Part shown: piece by piece, positions 1-8,907 of the stretch
How the letters are laid out: every line of letters starts with the position of its first letter
How positions within the stretch are numbered: position 1 is the stretch's first letter
Assembly (NCBI GenBank): GCA_905210545.1
Contig: CAJLXC010000023.1
Location: 1-23,399, forward strand
Source of the DNA: an uncultured Eubacteriales bacterium
Lineage (GTDB): Bacteria > Bacillota > Clostridia > Christensenellales > Borkfalkiaceae
Reading direction: 5' to 3'
Length of the DNA stretch: 23,399 nucleotides
Made by a program: the position numbers and the translations under genes
The notes under the pieces: model-generated
Databases searched by the model: none
Told to the model about the DNA's origin: nothing
Seen by the model: the letters and a program-made list of their open reading frames with translations, nothing else

Positions 1-1
1 T

Positions 2-1633
2 CTCGATAAAAAGACTCCGCTCCTCCGTTCTATGGAAGCTATAAATAAACAGGCAATGAGGGTTCTTCGTTTGTTCGGCAACGAAACGGCGAACTCGGTG
101 AAAACGACCGTCGGGCCGGAACAGGAATATTTTCTTATTCCCAAAGAGCTTTTCGATAAAAGAAAAGATTTAATATATACCGGGAGAACGCTTTTCGGCG
201 CAAAAGCCCCCAAAGGACAGGAACTCGAAGATCACTATTTCGGAGCAATCAAACCGCGCGTTCAGGAGTTTATGAAAGAGCTGAACGACGAGTTATGGAA
301 ACTCGGCATTCTGGCAAAAACCGAACACAACGAAGTCGCGCCCGCGCAACACGAACTTGCGCCTATATTTACCACGACGAATATAGCGACCGATCATAAC
401 CAACTGACGATGGAAATAATGCAGAAAGTTGCGAAAAAGCACGGTATGGTCTGTCTTTTGCACGAAAAACCGTTTGCAGGCGTAAACGGAAGCGGCAAAC
501 ACAACAACTGGTCTTTATCTACGGACACAGGGGTAAACCTTCTCGAACCGGGCGAAACGCCTTTCGATAACGCTCAATTTTTGTTGTTTCTCGTAGCAGT
601 CGTTAAAGCGGTGGACGAATATCAGGATCTTTTAAGAATATCCGCGGCTTCCGCCGGCAACGACCACAGACTCGGCGCAAACGAAGCGCCGCCCGCGGTT
701 GTTTCTATGTTTCTCGGCGACGAACTGACGGAAATTCTCGAAGCGATAGAAAAAGACGCCTCTTACGACGCGAGAGAAAAGGTTCAGATGAAAATAGGCG
801 TTCACGTTATTCCTAAATTCCCGAAAGACACGACGGACAGAAACAGGACTTCCCCTTTCGCCTTTACCGGAAACAAATTCGAGTTCAGAATGGTAGGCTC
901 GTCCGCATCGATTTCCGAAGCGAATATCGTGCTGAACACCGCCGTTGCGGAAGAACTTAAACAATTCGCGGACGAACTCGAAAACGCAAAGGATTTTACG
1001 GGAGAGTTACACGATCTGATAAAGAAAACCATTACCGAACACAAGAGAATTATATTCAACGGTAACGGTTATAACGACGAATGGATTGCGGAAGCGGAAA
1101 GACGCGGACTTCTTAACCTTAAATCCACGCCCGAATGTCTGCCCTTTTTCCTTAAAGATAAAAACGTAAAGCTTTTTACCGAACATAAGGTCTTTTCGGA
1201 AACGGAAATGCGTTCCAGATACGAAATCATGCTTGAAAACTACGTTAAAACGATAAACATAGAAGCATTGACGATGGTCGATATGGCAAACAAAGACGTT
1301 TTGCCCGCCATCAGCAAATATATTAAAGAATTGCTGTCCGTTGCGGAAAAGAGAACTAAAATTCTTCCTAATTTCGACGGCGGATTTGAAACGGCAAGAA
1401 CGAGCAAGCTTTCGTCTCTGGAAAAATCCATATACGAGAAAGTAACCGATTTAGAACAACTTCTCGTCGACGCGGACTTCACGGATTCTCTGAAAGCCGC
1501 CGAATATTACAGATTCAAAGTTTTCTCGGCAATGCAATCTTTAAGAGTAGACGTGGATATGGCGGAAAGAATAACTTCTTCGGAATTCTGGCCCTACCCC
1601 TCTTACGGCGAACTTCTGTTCGGCGTAAGATAA
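2..1633 (+). CDS. glnN: Type III glutamine synthetase (GlnN), 3' part
   Basis: This enzyme makes glutamine from glutamate, ammonia and ATP in the cytoplasm. The reading frame is open from the first bases of the window, so the N-terminus (roughly 170-190 residues of a protein usually about 700 long) lies outside. Codons before the first in-window ATG (nt 32) already read as family sequence (LDKKTPLLRSMEA), so that ATG is not the start. Numbering from it, the catalytic region shows VGPEQEYF at 27-34, TEHNEVAP around 97-104 and the nucleotide/glutamate-site segment GSGKHNNWS at 153-161. The long helical C-terminal tail is typical of type III rather than type I enzymes. asnB follows 27 nt downstream on the same strand, suggesting one transcript. 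The family call is confident; the regulation of the gene is not visible. Confidence 0.93.
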   Translation, partial: LDKKTPLLRSMEAINKQAMRVLRLFGNETANSVKTTVGPEQEYFLIPKELFDKRKDLIYTGRTLFGAKAPKGQELEDHYFGAIKPRVQEFMKELNDELWKLGILAKTEHNEVAPAQHELAPIFTTTNIATDHNQLTMEIMQKVAKKHGMVCLLHEKPFAGVNGSGKHNNWSLSTDTGVNLLEPGETPFDNAQFLLFLVAVVKAVDEYQDLLRISAASAGNDHRLGANEAPPAVVSMFLGDELTEILEAIEKDASYDAREKVQMKIGVHVIPKFPKDTTDRNRTSPFAFTGNKFEFRMVGSSASISEANIVLNTAVAEELKQFADELENAKDFTGELHDLIKKTITEHKRIIFNGNGYNDEWIAEAERRGLLNLKSTPECLPFFLKDKNVKLFTEHKVFSETEMRSRYEIMLENYVKTINIEALTMVDMANKDVLPAISKYIKELLSVAEKRTKILPNFDGGFETARTSKLSSLEKSIYEKVTDLEQLLVDADFTDSLKAAEYYRFKVFSAMQSLRVDVDMAERITSSEFWPYPSYGELLFGVR

Positions 1634-1660
1634 CAACGAATTATAAGGATTAAATTTATT

Positions 1661-3238
1661 ATGTGTTCAATTATGGGTTGTCTCAACGCAAACATTTCGG
1701 AGACGCGATTTACAGACGGCTTCAACAAAACCGTTTCGCGCGGACCGGACGATTCACGCATCGTGAAAATAAAAGACGGTTTTATGGCCTTTCACAGACT
1801 TGCCATTATGGGATTGACCGAAGAAGGCATGCAACCTTTTTCCTTCGGAAAAAATCTTCTCGTCTGTAACGGCGAAATTTACGGATTCAGAAAACTGAAA
1901 ACCGAACTTATAAAAAAAGGATATTCTTTCAAATCGGATTCCGACTGCGAGATTCTTCTCCCCTTATACTCGGAATACGGCGTAGAACTTTTTTCTGAAT
2001 TAGACGCGGAGTTCGCCTTGATTATTTACGACGGAGAAAAAAACAAACTTATTGCCGCCCGCGATCCCGTCGGAATCCGTCCGCTCTTTTACGGTTACAG
2101 CAATAAAGGAATTATTTTTGCAAGCGAAGCCAAAAACCTTGTAGGTTTGTGCGATAAAATCGAGCCGTTTCCCCCCGGTTGCTACTATGACGGAGAAAAG
2201 TTTGTCCGATACTCGGACGTCTCAAAAACAGATAAAATAATTTACGACGATATAAGCGTAATATGCAAAAACATTCGCGAAAAACTTATTTGCGGGATAG
2301 AAAAAAGGCTCGATTCAGACGCGCCGATAGGTTTTCTTCTGTCAGGCGGGCTTGACAGCTCGCTCGTTTGCGCCGTTTCGCAAAAATTGCTCGACAAACC
2401 GATTAAAACATTTGCGATAGGAATGAACAAAGACGCAATCGATCTTAAATACGCCAAGCAGGTTGCCGACTATATCGGAAGCAATCATACCGAAGTGATT
2501 ATAGACGAAAACGACGTTATCAATGCGATTGAACCCGTCGTTGCCATTCTCGGAACTTTTGACATAACTACTATACGGGCAAGCATAGGAATGTATCTCG
2601 TATGCAAATACATACGTGAAAACACCGACGTAAGAGTTATTATGACGGGCGAAATATCCGACGAACTTTTCGGTTATAAATATACCGACTTTGCGCCCGA
2701 CGCGCAGTCGTTTCAAAAAGAAGCCGAAAAGAGAATTTCAGAAATATATATGTACGACGTTTTAAGAGCGGACAGATGCATATCCGCAAACAGTCTCGAA
2801 GCGCGCGTTCCGTTCGGCGATCTCGATTTTGTCAGATACGTTATGGCAATCGATCCCGAGAAAAAAATGAACAAATACGGTAAAGGGAAATATCTTTTGC
2901 GAAAAGCGTTTGAAGGCGACTATTTGCCGCACGACATATTATATCGTGAAAAAGCGGCGTTTTCCGACGCGGTGGGACACTCGATGGTAGACTATATAAA
3001 AGTTTATGCCGAAAAACTATATACCGACGAAGAATTCAAGAGTAAAATAAAAAAATACTCTTACGTCCCCCCGTTCACGAAAGAATCGTTATTATACAGA
3101 GAACTGTTTGAAAAATATTATCCGAATCAGGCTCGTATGATAAAAGATTTCTGGATGCCTAACAAGGCTTGGAAAGGTTGCGACGTAACCGACCCTTCCG
3201 CAAGGGTATTGTCTAACTATGGCGAGAGCGGAAAATAA
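1661..3238 (+). CDS. asnB: Asparagine synthase, glutamine-hydrolysing (AsnB)
   Basis: This enzyme makes asparagine from aspartate, ATP and glutamine. The start codon is followed directly by Cys2 (MCSIMGC), which becomes the N-terminal nucleophile of the class II glutaminase domain once Met is removed; this fixes the start. That domain (about 1-190) also shows RGPDD at 27-31 and NGEIYG at 70-75. The synthetase domain has the PP-loop SGGLDSS at 228-234, which binds ATP and forms aspartyl-AMP. At 525 residues it is within the bacterial AsnB range. An AAGGA ribosome-binding site lies at 1645-1649. The gene follows the glutamine synthetase closely, so the nitrogen donor is made by the neighbouring gene product. 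It converges on recN, with a strong hairpin between. It could be a paralogue of slightly different specificity, but no residue suggests so. Confidence 0.94.
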   Translation: MCSIMGCLNANISETRFTDGFNKTVSRGPDDSRIVKIKDGFMAFHRLAIMGLTEEGMQPFSFGKNLLVCNGEIYGFRKLKTELIKKGYSFKSDSDCEILLPLYSEYGVELFSELDAEFALIIYDGEKNKLIAARDPVGIRPLFYGYSNKGIIFASEAKNLVGLCDKIEPFPPGCYYDGEKFVRYSDVSKTDKIIYDDISVICKNIREKLICGIEKRLDSDAPIGFLLSGGLDSSLVCAVSQKLLDKPIKTFAIGMNKDAIDLKYAKQVADYIGSNHTEVIIDENDVINAIEPVVAILGTFDITTIRASIGMYLVCKYIRENTDVRVIMTGEISDELFGYKYTDFAPDAQSFQKEAEKRISEIYMYDVLRADRCISANSLEARVPFGDLDFVRYVMAIDPEKKMNKYGKGKYLLRKAFEGDYLPHDILYREKAAFSDAVGHSMVDYIKVYAEKLYTDEEFKSKIKKYSYVPPFTKESLLYRELFEKYYPNQARMIKDFWMPNKAWKGCDVTDPSARVLSNYGESGK

Positions 3239-3264
3239 CACCGCAAAAATAATATTTTACGATA

Positions 3265-3294
3265 GCAAAGGACGGCAAAATTGCCGTCCTTTGC
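3265..3294 (+). terminator. Hairpin terminator after asnB
   Basis: A perfect inverted repeat pairs GCAAAGGACGGC (3265-3276) with GCCGTCCTTTGC (3283-3294) around an AAAATT loop. It starts 26 nt after the asnB stop. The sequence downstream is AT-rich but not a clean T-run, so termination may be less efficient than the stem suggests. Confidence 0.75.
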
Positions 3295-3308
3295 GTATAT
3301 AAAACTTT

Positions 3309-3325
3309 CTAAGTGTCGCACTTAG
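3309..3325 (-). terminator. Possible weak terminator after recN
   Basis: A 7-bp perfect stem (CTAAGTG/CACTTAG) with a 3-nt loop lies about 50 nt beyond the recN stop. On the minus strand it is followed by AAAGTTTTAT. The short stem and broken T-tract make this a weak candidate. The strong asnB hairpin just beyond it could also stop recN transcripts. Confidence 0.35.
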
Positions 3326-3376
3326 TTTAACAACTCATTAAAACTTTATCTTATTATAATAAAAATCGTAAAAAAA

Positions 3377-5089
3377 TTATTTACTTTCTTCTTTTATACG
3401 AATCTTTATTTTATCGGCTTCAGAAATCAGAACTTCCGAATGTTTTTTTGCCGCCGCGCTGTCTTCGCTCCCCCCGACCAGTCTGATAACTTCGTTCAGC
3501 TTTTCTTTTTCGGAAAGAGTTTTAACCTTCGTAGTCGTTTTTTCGTTTTCGACGATTTTAGAAACATAAACCGCGTTATCGGAAAAAGCGGCTATCTGCG
3601 GCAGGTGAGTTATTGCTATAACCTGAACGCCGAGAGATATTTTATATAATTTTTCCGCGACGACGCTTGCCGTTTTTCCGCTTATTCCTGCGTCGATTTC
3701 GTCGAAGATATAAGTCGAAATGCCGTCGTATTTTGCGGATTGAGCCTTAATCGCGAGCATAAATCTTGACATTTCGCCGCCGCTTATAACGCCCGATAAC
3801 GGTTTAAGCGGTTCTCCGTAGTTTGCCGAAAACAAAAATCTCACCGAGTCCGCCCCGTCGGAAGCAAAAGTACAATCTTCAAGTTTCGGAAACGCCGAAA
3901 ACTCAACCTTAAACGCAGCTTTATCCATTCCGAGTTCTTTCAACTCGCGCGATACTTTATCGGAAAATTCCAGACTTGCTTTTTTTCTCAAATCCGATAA
4001 AATCCCGTATTCTTTGTATAAAATGCTTTCCGTTTCCGATTTTCTTTTCAGTAAATTTTCTGCAAGCTCGTTAAAATTCGTGAGTTTTTCCCGCTCTGCT
4101 TTTGCGTTTGACAAAAACACGCATATTTCGTTATAATTCTCACCGTATTTTCTCTTTACGGATTTTATCGTTTCTAACCTTTCTTCTACCTTATCGGCGT
4201 CGTTTTCCGCGTATTCGGATTCCTCGAGAAGATTGTTCGCCGTTTCCGAAACGTCTTCAGCCTCGGCGTAAAGAGCCGAAACTCTGTCGTATAGTTCCGA
4301 ATACTCCGCCCCGAGCGAAGAAATCCCGTTTATCGCTCTGGAAGCGTTTCCGAGAATATCGCTTACGCCGCCTTCATCGGTCAACGCGCTTTTGAGCGAT
4401 AATAACGCGGCGGCAATCTTTTCCTGATTACGAAGCTTTTCTTTAAGGATTAACAATTCGGACTCTTCGTTTTCTTTAAGGTCGCAGTCTTCTATTTCTT
4501 TAATCTGATAATCGAGAACGTCAAGTCTTAAAAGTCTTTGACTTTCGTCTCCGCCTAAAGTCTCGAGTTCTTTATTTATACTTTCTCTTTCCGCCCGAAC
4601 GGTTTTTATTTTTTCTTTTACAAGAAAGACTTTTTCTCCCGCAAAATAATCTAAAAGTTTTAATTGATTGTTTTCGTTTAATAGCTCGTAATGCTCGCTT
4701 TGACCGTGAACGTCCACGAGTTTTGACGTAAACCTTTTCAACATAGAAAGATTTACGCCGTTACCGTTTACTTTCACGCTGTTTTTCCCGTCTGCGGATA
4801 GCTTTCTCGAAACAATCAGCAAATCGTCCTGCTCAAAATCCAACTCTTCGTATAATGATTTTATCGCGACGTTATCTTTTACGTCAAACTCCGCCGCAAC
4901 GGAACAAAACTCCGTTCCGCTTCTTATCAGAGTCTTATCGGCCTTTGCCCCGAGAACGAAATTAAGCGATTCTATAATAACCGATTTCCCCGACCCGGTT
5001 TCCCCGGACATTACGTTTAAACCGTCGGAAAAATCTATTTCCGCGTTCTCTATAAGAGCGACGTTTTTTATAGAAAGTCTGTTTAACAT
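3377..5089 (-). CDS. recN: DNA repair protein RecN
   Basis: RecN is an SMC-like ATPase that acts early at DNA double-strand breaks and promotes DNA end association. The N-terminal half-domain carries Walker A GETGSGKS at 29-36. A long charged, leucine-rich coiled-coil region (about 150-370) follows. The C-terminal half has the ABC signature SGGEMS at 436-441, Walker B YIFDEID at 460-466 and the H-loop THLPQIA near 494-500. The full length of 570 residues matches the family. It is the last gene of the minus-strand housekeeping operon, 13 nt after argR, in the argR-recN order conserved in many Firmicutes. In many relatives spoIVB and spo0A follow, but here the next gene is convergent asnB. Confidence 0.97.
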   Translation of the reverse strand: MLNRLSIKNVALIENAEIDFSDGLNVMSGETGSGKSVIIESLNFVLGAKADKTLIRSGTEFCSVAAEFDVKDNVAIKSLYEELDFEQDDLLIVSRKLSADGKNSVKVNGNGVNLSMLKRFTSKLVDVHGQSEHYELLNENNQLKLLDYFAGEKVFLVKEKIKTVRAERESINKELETLGGDESQRLLRLDVLDYQIKEIEDCDLKENEESELLILKEKLRNQEKIAAALLSLKSALTDEGGVSDILGNASRAINGISSLGAEYSELYDRVSALYAEAEDVSETANNLLEESEYAENDADKVEERLETIKSVKRKYGENYNEICVFLSNAKAEREKLTNFNELAENLLKRKSETESILYKEYGILSDLRKKASLEFSDKVSRELKELGMDKAAFKVEFSAFPKLEDCTFASDGADSVRFLFSANYGEPLKPLSGVISGGEMSRFMLAIKAQSAKYDGISTYIFDEIDAGISGKTASVVAEKLYKISLGVQVIAITHLPQIAAFSDNAVYVSKIVENEKTTTKVKTLSEKEKLNEVIRLVGGSEDSAAAKKHSEVLISEADKIKIRIKEESK

Positions 5090-5102
5090 TTATGCACCGT
5101 TA

Positions 5103-5549
5103 TCAGATTTTTTTCAGTATTTTTACGATTTTTTCCGCATCGGAATTATTTTTTGTAACTATAAGCAAAGTATCGTCGCCCGCAACGGTCCCCAAAACTT
5201 CCTTTATATGAAGTTTGTCGATTACCAACGCGACCGAGTTGGCGTTACCGCTCATCGTCTTGATAACTATAAGATTATTAGCAGAAACAATCGATTCGGT
5301 TACGTGTCTGAAAATATCGATAAAATTTTGCGGAACATCTCCCGTTGCGGATGCGGGCGCGGAATACCTGACCTTTTTGACCACGCCTTCGACTTTTATC
5401 AGCGCAAGCTCGTTTATATCTCTCGATACGGTTGCCTGCGATACGTTTAACCCCTTATTATTCAGTTCTGCAGTCAATTCTTCCTGTGTGGAAATCTCTT
5501 TTTCTTCTATTAACCTTAAAATTATCGATAATCTCTCTTTCTTTGTCAT
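5103..5549 (-). CDS. argR: Arginine repressor ArgR
   Basis: This is the hexameric arginine-responsive regulator of arginine biosynthesis and catabolism. The N-terminal winged-helix domain (about 1-70) has the recognition segment SQATVSRDI at 37-45. The C-terminal oligomerisation and arginine-binding domain contains GTVAGDD at 120-126, whose paired aspartates contact L-arginine. At 148 residues it is normal length. Its ATG overlaps the nadK stop as ATGA, so translation is probably coupled. No arginine genes are in the window, so its role here rests on the family alone. Being encoded within the nadK-recN stretch is a standard Firmicutes arrangement. Confidence 0.96.
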   Translation of the reverse strand: MTKKERLSIILRLIEEKEISTQEELTAELNNKGLNVSQATVSRDINELALIKVEGVVKKVRYSAPASATGDVPQNFIDIFRHVTESIVSANNLIVIKTMSGNANSVALVIDKLHIKEVLGTVAGDDTLLIVTKNNSDAEKIVKILKKI

Positions 5550-6376
5550 AATCCCGCCCTGTCTTTTAGTTTACAAGATAAATTAGAGTAAAACGAATAA
5601 CTCTTTTTTCTTAAAAAAATCGTAGGATTCTGAGCTTTTCGTATCTTAAACGTTTCGCCGGAATTTAATACTGAAACAAGTTTTCCGTCTACGAACAACC
5701 CCGCGGAAGCTCCACCGTCGTATCGGACAAGACAATCGGAGTCGGCGGAAAAAACGACGGGACGCTGCGCGAAAGAATGCGCGGCGATCGGAGTAAGAGA
5801 AAACGCATTGATTTTAGGTGCAAGAACCGCCCCTCCGACAGCCAGAGAATACGCCGTCGAACCGGTCGGAGAACAAACGATAACACCGTCTCCTATAATC
5901 GGAGAAATCGCATCCCCGTCGATACTCACGGTTGCGGAAATAACCATTCCTTTAGTACCTTTTACGTTTTCGTAAATCCTTTGTATAACAACGTCGTTCA
6001 ATCCGAGATATTTTTCGCCTTTATATTCGATTTCAAGCGTAGAACGTTCGTCTTTAACAAGTTCGCCGTCTATAAAAGACTTTGAGGCTTCGGCAATTTC
6101 GCTTTGTTCAAATTCCGAAAGGAATCCGAGCTTGCCGGCATTTATTCCCACAACGGGAATACCGTTTCTGTTGGCAAACTCAGTTCTTCTCAGAATAGTT
6201 CCGTCGCCGCCGATTACAAACAAAACGTCATAATCGCCTTTTTCGGGAACAGTATTTTCATCGACGATTTCACAGGTTGCGCCACCGTTTATCAATAATT
6301 TTTTTAATTCCGCAGCGCACACCCTGCCGGGATCTTTTTCTTCGTTTACGTAAACGAGAGCTTTAAGTTTATTCAT
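5546..6376 (-). CDS. nadK: NAD kinase
   Basis: This enzyme phosphorylates NAD to NADP using ATP or polyphosphate. The signature GGDGT lies at residues 56-60 of the start used here, followed by the conserved LNDVVI segment and the PTGSTAYS substrate-binding loop, in the family order. The frame could open at a TTG (6412) overlapping the tlyA stop, or at an ATG at 6388. I chose the ATG at 6376 because MNKLKALVYVN begins directly at the first beta strand, as in other NAD kinases. None of the three has a strong Shine-Dalgarno sequence, so the start is the uncertain part. It lies between tlyA and argR, as in many Clostridia and Bacilli. Confidence 0.95.
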   Translation of the reverse strand: MNKLKALVYVNEEKDPGRVCAAELKKLLINGGATCEIVDENTVPEKGDYDVLFVIGGDGTILRRTEFANRNGIPVVGINAGKLGFLSEFEQSEIAEASKSFIDGELVKDERSTLEIEYKGEKYLGLNDVVIQRIYENVKGTKGMVISATVSIDGDAISPIIGDGVIVCSPTGSTAYSLAVGGAVLAPKINAFSLTPIAAHSFAQRPVVFSADSDCLVRYDGGASAGLFVDGKLVSVLNSGETFKIRKAQNPTIFLRKKSYSFYSNLSCKLKDRAGL

Positions 6377-6408
6377 ATATTTAAACATACCACATAATAA
6401 ATAAAATA

Positions 6409-7167
6409 TCAAACGAAAATTTTATCAAACGAAACGGTTTCTTTATCCGTCTTTTTAAGTAGAATCAAAAATTCTTCGTTTTTATCTTTAACGAGAGGAG
6501 CGTTCGTAATTTTAAGAGGAGAAAGCCCGACGTTTACGGCGAAGTCGTACACCTTTTTCAATGCCGCAGTCTTTACTCTTTCGTCACGTATAATTCCGTT
6601 TTTGAATTTCATTCTCGTTTCTGTTTCAAACTGCGGCTTTATAAGTGCGATTATATAAGAGTTTTCGTCAATTATATCTGACATAATCGATAGTACTTTC
6701 GTCAGAGAAATAAAGCTTAAATCGGCAGTTATAACGTCAACTCGCTCCGGAAAATCGCTTCTGACGAGAAGCCTGACGTTTTTTACGATTCCGATTACGC
6801 GCTCGTCGTTTTTAAGTCGCTCGTCAAGCAAAGAATCGTTCAGATCTACGGCATACACTCTCTTTGCCCCGCGCTGCAAAAGGCAATCCGTAAACCCGCC
6901 CGTACTCGCACCGAGATCCGCGGCGATTAAACCTTTGACCGAAAACGAAAAATCCGAAAGGGCTTTGCCGAGCTTATACCCGCCCAAAGAAACGAATTCC
7001 GTTTCTTGCTTTATCTCAACGACTTTTTCGGATTCTTCGTTTACTTCGAAAGACGGTTTGTTTCGCAGTATACCGTCAATATACACCCGCTCCGACTCGA
7101 TAGCTTGCTTTGATTTTGTTCTTGAAAGGAAATACCCTTTATAACACAAAAACGCGTCAAGTCTCAT
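6409..7167 (-). CDS. tlyA: TlyA family rRNA 2'-O-methyltransferase
   Basis: The protein has an N-terminal S4 RNA-binding domain (about 1-60, starting MRLDAFLCYKGYFLSR) and a C-terminal FtsJ-type methyltransferase domain. The S-adenosylmethionine-binding motif GASTGGFT lies at 86-93 and a catalytic-lysine segment IKPQFE comes later. TlyA of mycobacteria methylates 16S and 23S rRNA ribose, which underlies capreomycin sensitivity; the same activity is inferred here. The frame can be extended to a TTG at 7206 inside ispA, but the ATG at 7167, one base after the ispA stop, begins exactly at the S4 domain and is preferred. In many relatives dxs lies between ispA and this gene; here there is no room for it. 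Confidence 0.93.
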   Translation of the reverse strand: MRLDAFLCYKGYFLSRTKSKQAIESERVYIDGILRNKPSFEVNEESEKVVEIKQETEFVSLGGYKLGKALSDFSFSVKGLIAADLGASTGGFTDCLLQRGAKRVYAVDLNDSLLDERLKNDERVIGIVKNVRLLVRSDFPERVDVITADLSFISLTKVLSIMSDIIDENSYIIALIKPQFETETRMKFKNGIIRDERVKTAALKKVYDFAVNVGLSPLKITNAPLVKDKNEEFLILLKKTDKETVSFDKIFV

Positions 7168-7168
7168 T

Positions 7169-8062
7169 TCAGCGATCTCTTTCGTACAATCTTTTCGTAA
7201 ATTCAATCAGAAATCCGGAGTTCGGAATTATTTTCAGATTGTCTACGATTTTTTCGTATAATTCAAACGCTTTTTGCTTTGCCCCGTTCAGACCGAACGT
7301 TTTTACGGAAGTATATTTATTTTCCTCTTTGTCTTTATGCAAGGTCTTCCCCAAGGAAGCGAAAGTACTTTCTTCATCGAGAATATCGTCCTTTATCTGG
7401 AACATTATACCCAAATCCGTTCCGACTTCTTTTAATTCCTTATAAAACGCGTTTCCGTTTTTTACGGAAGCAACGAGCAAAGGCGCTGTAAGCAGTTTGG
7501 AGGTTTTATTGACGTATATTTCATACAAAACTTTTTCGTCCAAAGTTTCGTTTTTCTCGTTTAACAGATCAAGTATCTGCCCCGAAATCATTCCTTTATA
7601 ACCTGCATATCCGGCAATTATTCGCGAAGCTTCCAAATCACCTTTATCGAAATTCTTTTTCGATAAGCATGTTTCAAACGCGTAATTAAGAAGAGCGTCT
7701 CCGGCAAGTATACCGAAAGCCTCGCCGAATTTTTTATGCGTAGAAAGCTTACCTCTTCTGTAATCGTCGTTATCCATAGCGGGAAGGTCGTCGTGAACCA
7801 AAGAATACGAATGAATAAGTTCTATCGCGACAGCAAATTCTTTTACGTTTTCTTTTGCCCCGCCGAGCATTTCGTTTGCGGCAAAACACAAAACCGGTCT
7901 TACCCGTTTGCCGCCCCCTTCAACCGCGTATTTCATTGCGTCTATCGTTAATGCGGGAACGGTTGTTTTATCGCCGTCAAGCGCTGAAAATCTTTCCGCA
8001 AGAGCTTCGTTAAAGTAATCGAGAAATTCCTCGAATTTCCGTCCGTAATCCGCTGCCGTCAT
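7169..8062 (-). CDS. ispA: Polyprenyl (farnesyl/geranylgeranyl) diphosphate synthase
   Basis: This is an all-helical trans-prenyltransferase that condenses isopentenyl diphosphate with allylic diphosphates to give the C15 or C20 precursor of cell-wall lipid carriers and quinones. The first Asp-rich motif is DDLPAMD at 91-97 and the second is DDILD at 225-229, with the diphosphate-binding GKR at 51-53. The start is decided by the ribosome-binding site: AAGGAG (plus-strand 8072-8077) sits 9 nt before the ATG at 8062, which overlaps the folD stop as ATGA. An upstream in-frame ATG at 8086 precedes that site and is not favoured. Product chain length cannot be fixed by eye. The usual neighbours xseA/xseB (before) and dxs (after) are missing. 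Confidence 0.93.
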   Translation of the reverse strand: MTAADYGRKFEEFLDYFNEALAERFSALDGDKTTVPALTIDAMKYAVEGGGKRVRPVLCFAANEMLGGAKENVKEFAVAIELIHSYSLVHDDLPAMDNDDYRRGKLSTHKKFGEAFGILAGDALLNYAFETCLSKKNFDKGDLEASRIIAGYAGYKGMISGQILDLLNEKNETLDEKVLYEIYVNKTSKLLTAPLLVASVKNGNAFYKELKEVGTDLGIMFQIKDDILDEESTFASLGKTLHKDKEENKYTSVKTFGLNGAKQKAFELYEKIVDNLKIIPNSGFLIEFTKRLYERDR

Positions 8063-8907
8063 GTTTTGATTCTCCTTATCGCGCATTCGTACGCATTTTC
8101 CATCAACGAAGCAATCGTCATAGGACCGACCCCGCCCGGCACGGGAGTTATGAACGACGCCTTATCTTTTACGTTTTCGAAATCCACGTCCCCGACAAGA
8201 CCGCTTTCCGTTCTGTTGATTCCGACGTCAACGACCACCGCACCGTTTTTAACCATATCCTTCGTAACAAATTTCGGTTTGCCTAACGCCGCAACGAGAA
8301 TATCGGCTTCTTTACATATTCCGGAAAGATTTTCGGTTTTACTGTGACAAACCGTTACCGTGCAATTTTCGCCGAGCATAAGAAGCGCCAGCGGTTTGCC
8401 GACGATATTGCTGCGACCTATAATCACGGCGCGTTTGCCGCAAAGGTCAATACTTTCGGCTTTTAACATTTTAATTATCCCTTTAGGCGTACAGGAAACG
8501 CGGCATTCTTTGCCGAGCAATAAACTTCCTACGCTGTAAGGAGTAAATCCGTCCACGTCTTTTTCGGCAGGAATTAAAGATAAAAGTTTATCCGCATCGA
8601 ATTTTACGGGTAGCGGCAACTGAACGAGAATCGCGTCCGTTTTATCGTCTGAGGCAAGAGAAAGAACCGTCTCTTCCGCTTCGCGTTGACTGCAGGTTTC
8701 GGGCAGAACGAAAGAAAGCGATTTTATACCGACGTATTCGGCTGCCTTTATTTTATTTTTCACATACACCGCCGACGCGGGATTATCACCTATCATAACA
8801 ACGGCAAGAGTGATTTTTCTGCCGTAATTCCTTTCGAACGAAGCGACTTTTTCTTTCAGCTCGTCTTTAATCGATTTTGCAATTGCTTTGCCGTCGATTA
8901 TTTTCAT
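8059..8907 (-). CDS. folD: FolD bifunctional methylene-THF dehydrogenase/cyclohydrolase
   Basis: FolD interconverts 5,10-methylene-, methenyl- and 10-formyl-tetrahydrofolate, supplying one-carbon units for purines and formyl-Met. Visible motifs are the YVxxK catalytic pair (Tyr48, Lys52), the VQLPLP segment, the Rossmann-type GRSNIVGKP and the C-terminal PVPGGVGPMT. At 282 residues it is full length. Its ATG overlaps the nusB stop and its own stop overlaps the ispA start, both as ATGA, so translational coupling is likely. The nusB-folD order is common in Firmicutes. The exonuclease VII genes that usually follow are absent. Confidence 0.96.
   Translation of the reverse strand: MKIIDGKAIAKSIKDELKEKVASFERNYGRKITLAVVMIGDNPASAVYVKNKIKAAEYVGIKSLSFVLPETCSQREAEETVLSLASDDKTDAILVQLPLPVKFDADKLLSLIPAEKDVDGFTPYSVGSLLLGKECRVSCTPKGIIKMLKAESIDLCGKRAVIIGRSNIVGKPLALLMLGENCTVTVCHSKTENLSGICKEADILVAALGKPKFVTKDMVKNGAVVVDVGINRTESGLVGDVDFENVKDKASFITPVPGGVGPMTIASLMENAYECAIRRIKT

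Noticed and set aside
632..1059. Minus-strand open frames opposite glutamine synthetase
   Set aside because: These are reverse-strand shadows of the conserved catalytic region; no motif or ribosome-binding site supports them.
1634..1660. Possible riboswitch or T-box leader before asnB
   Set aside because: The gap from the glutamine synthetase stop is only 27 nt, too short for either, and holds only a ribosome-binding site.
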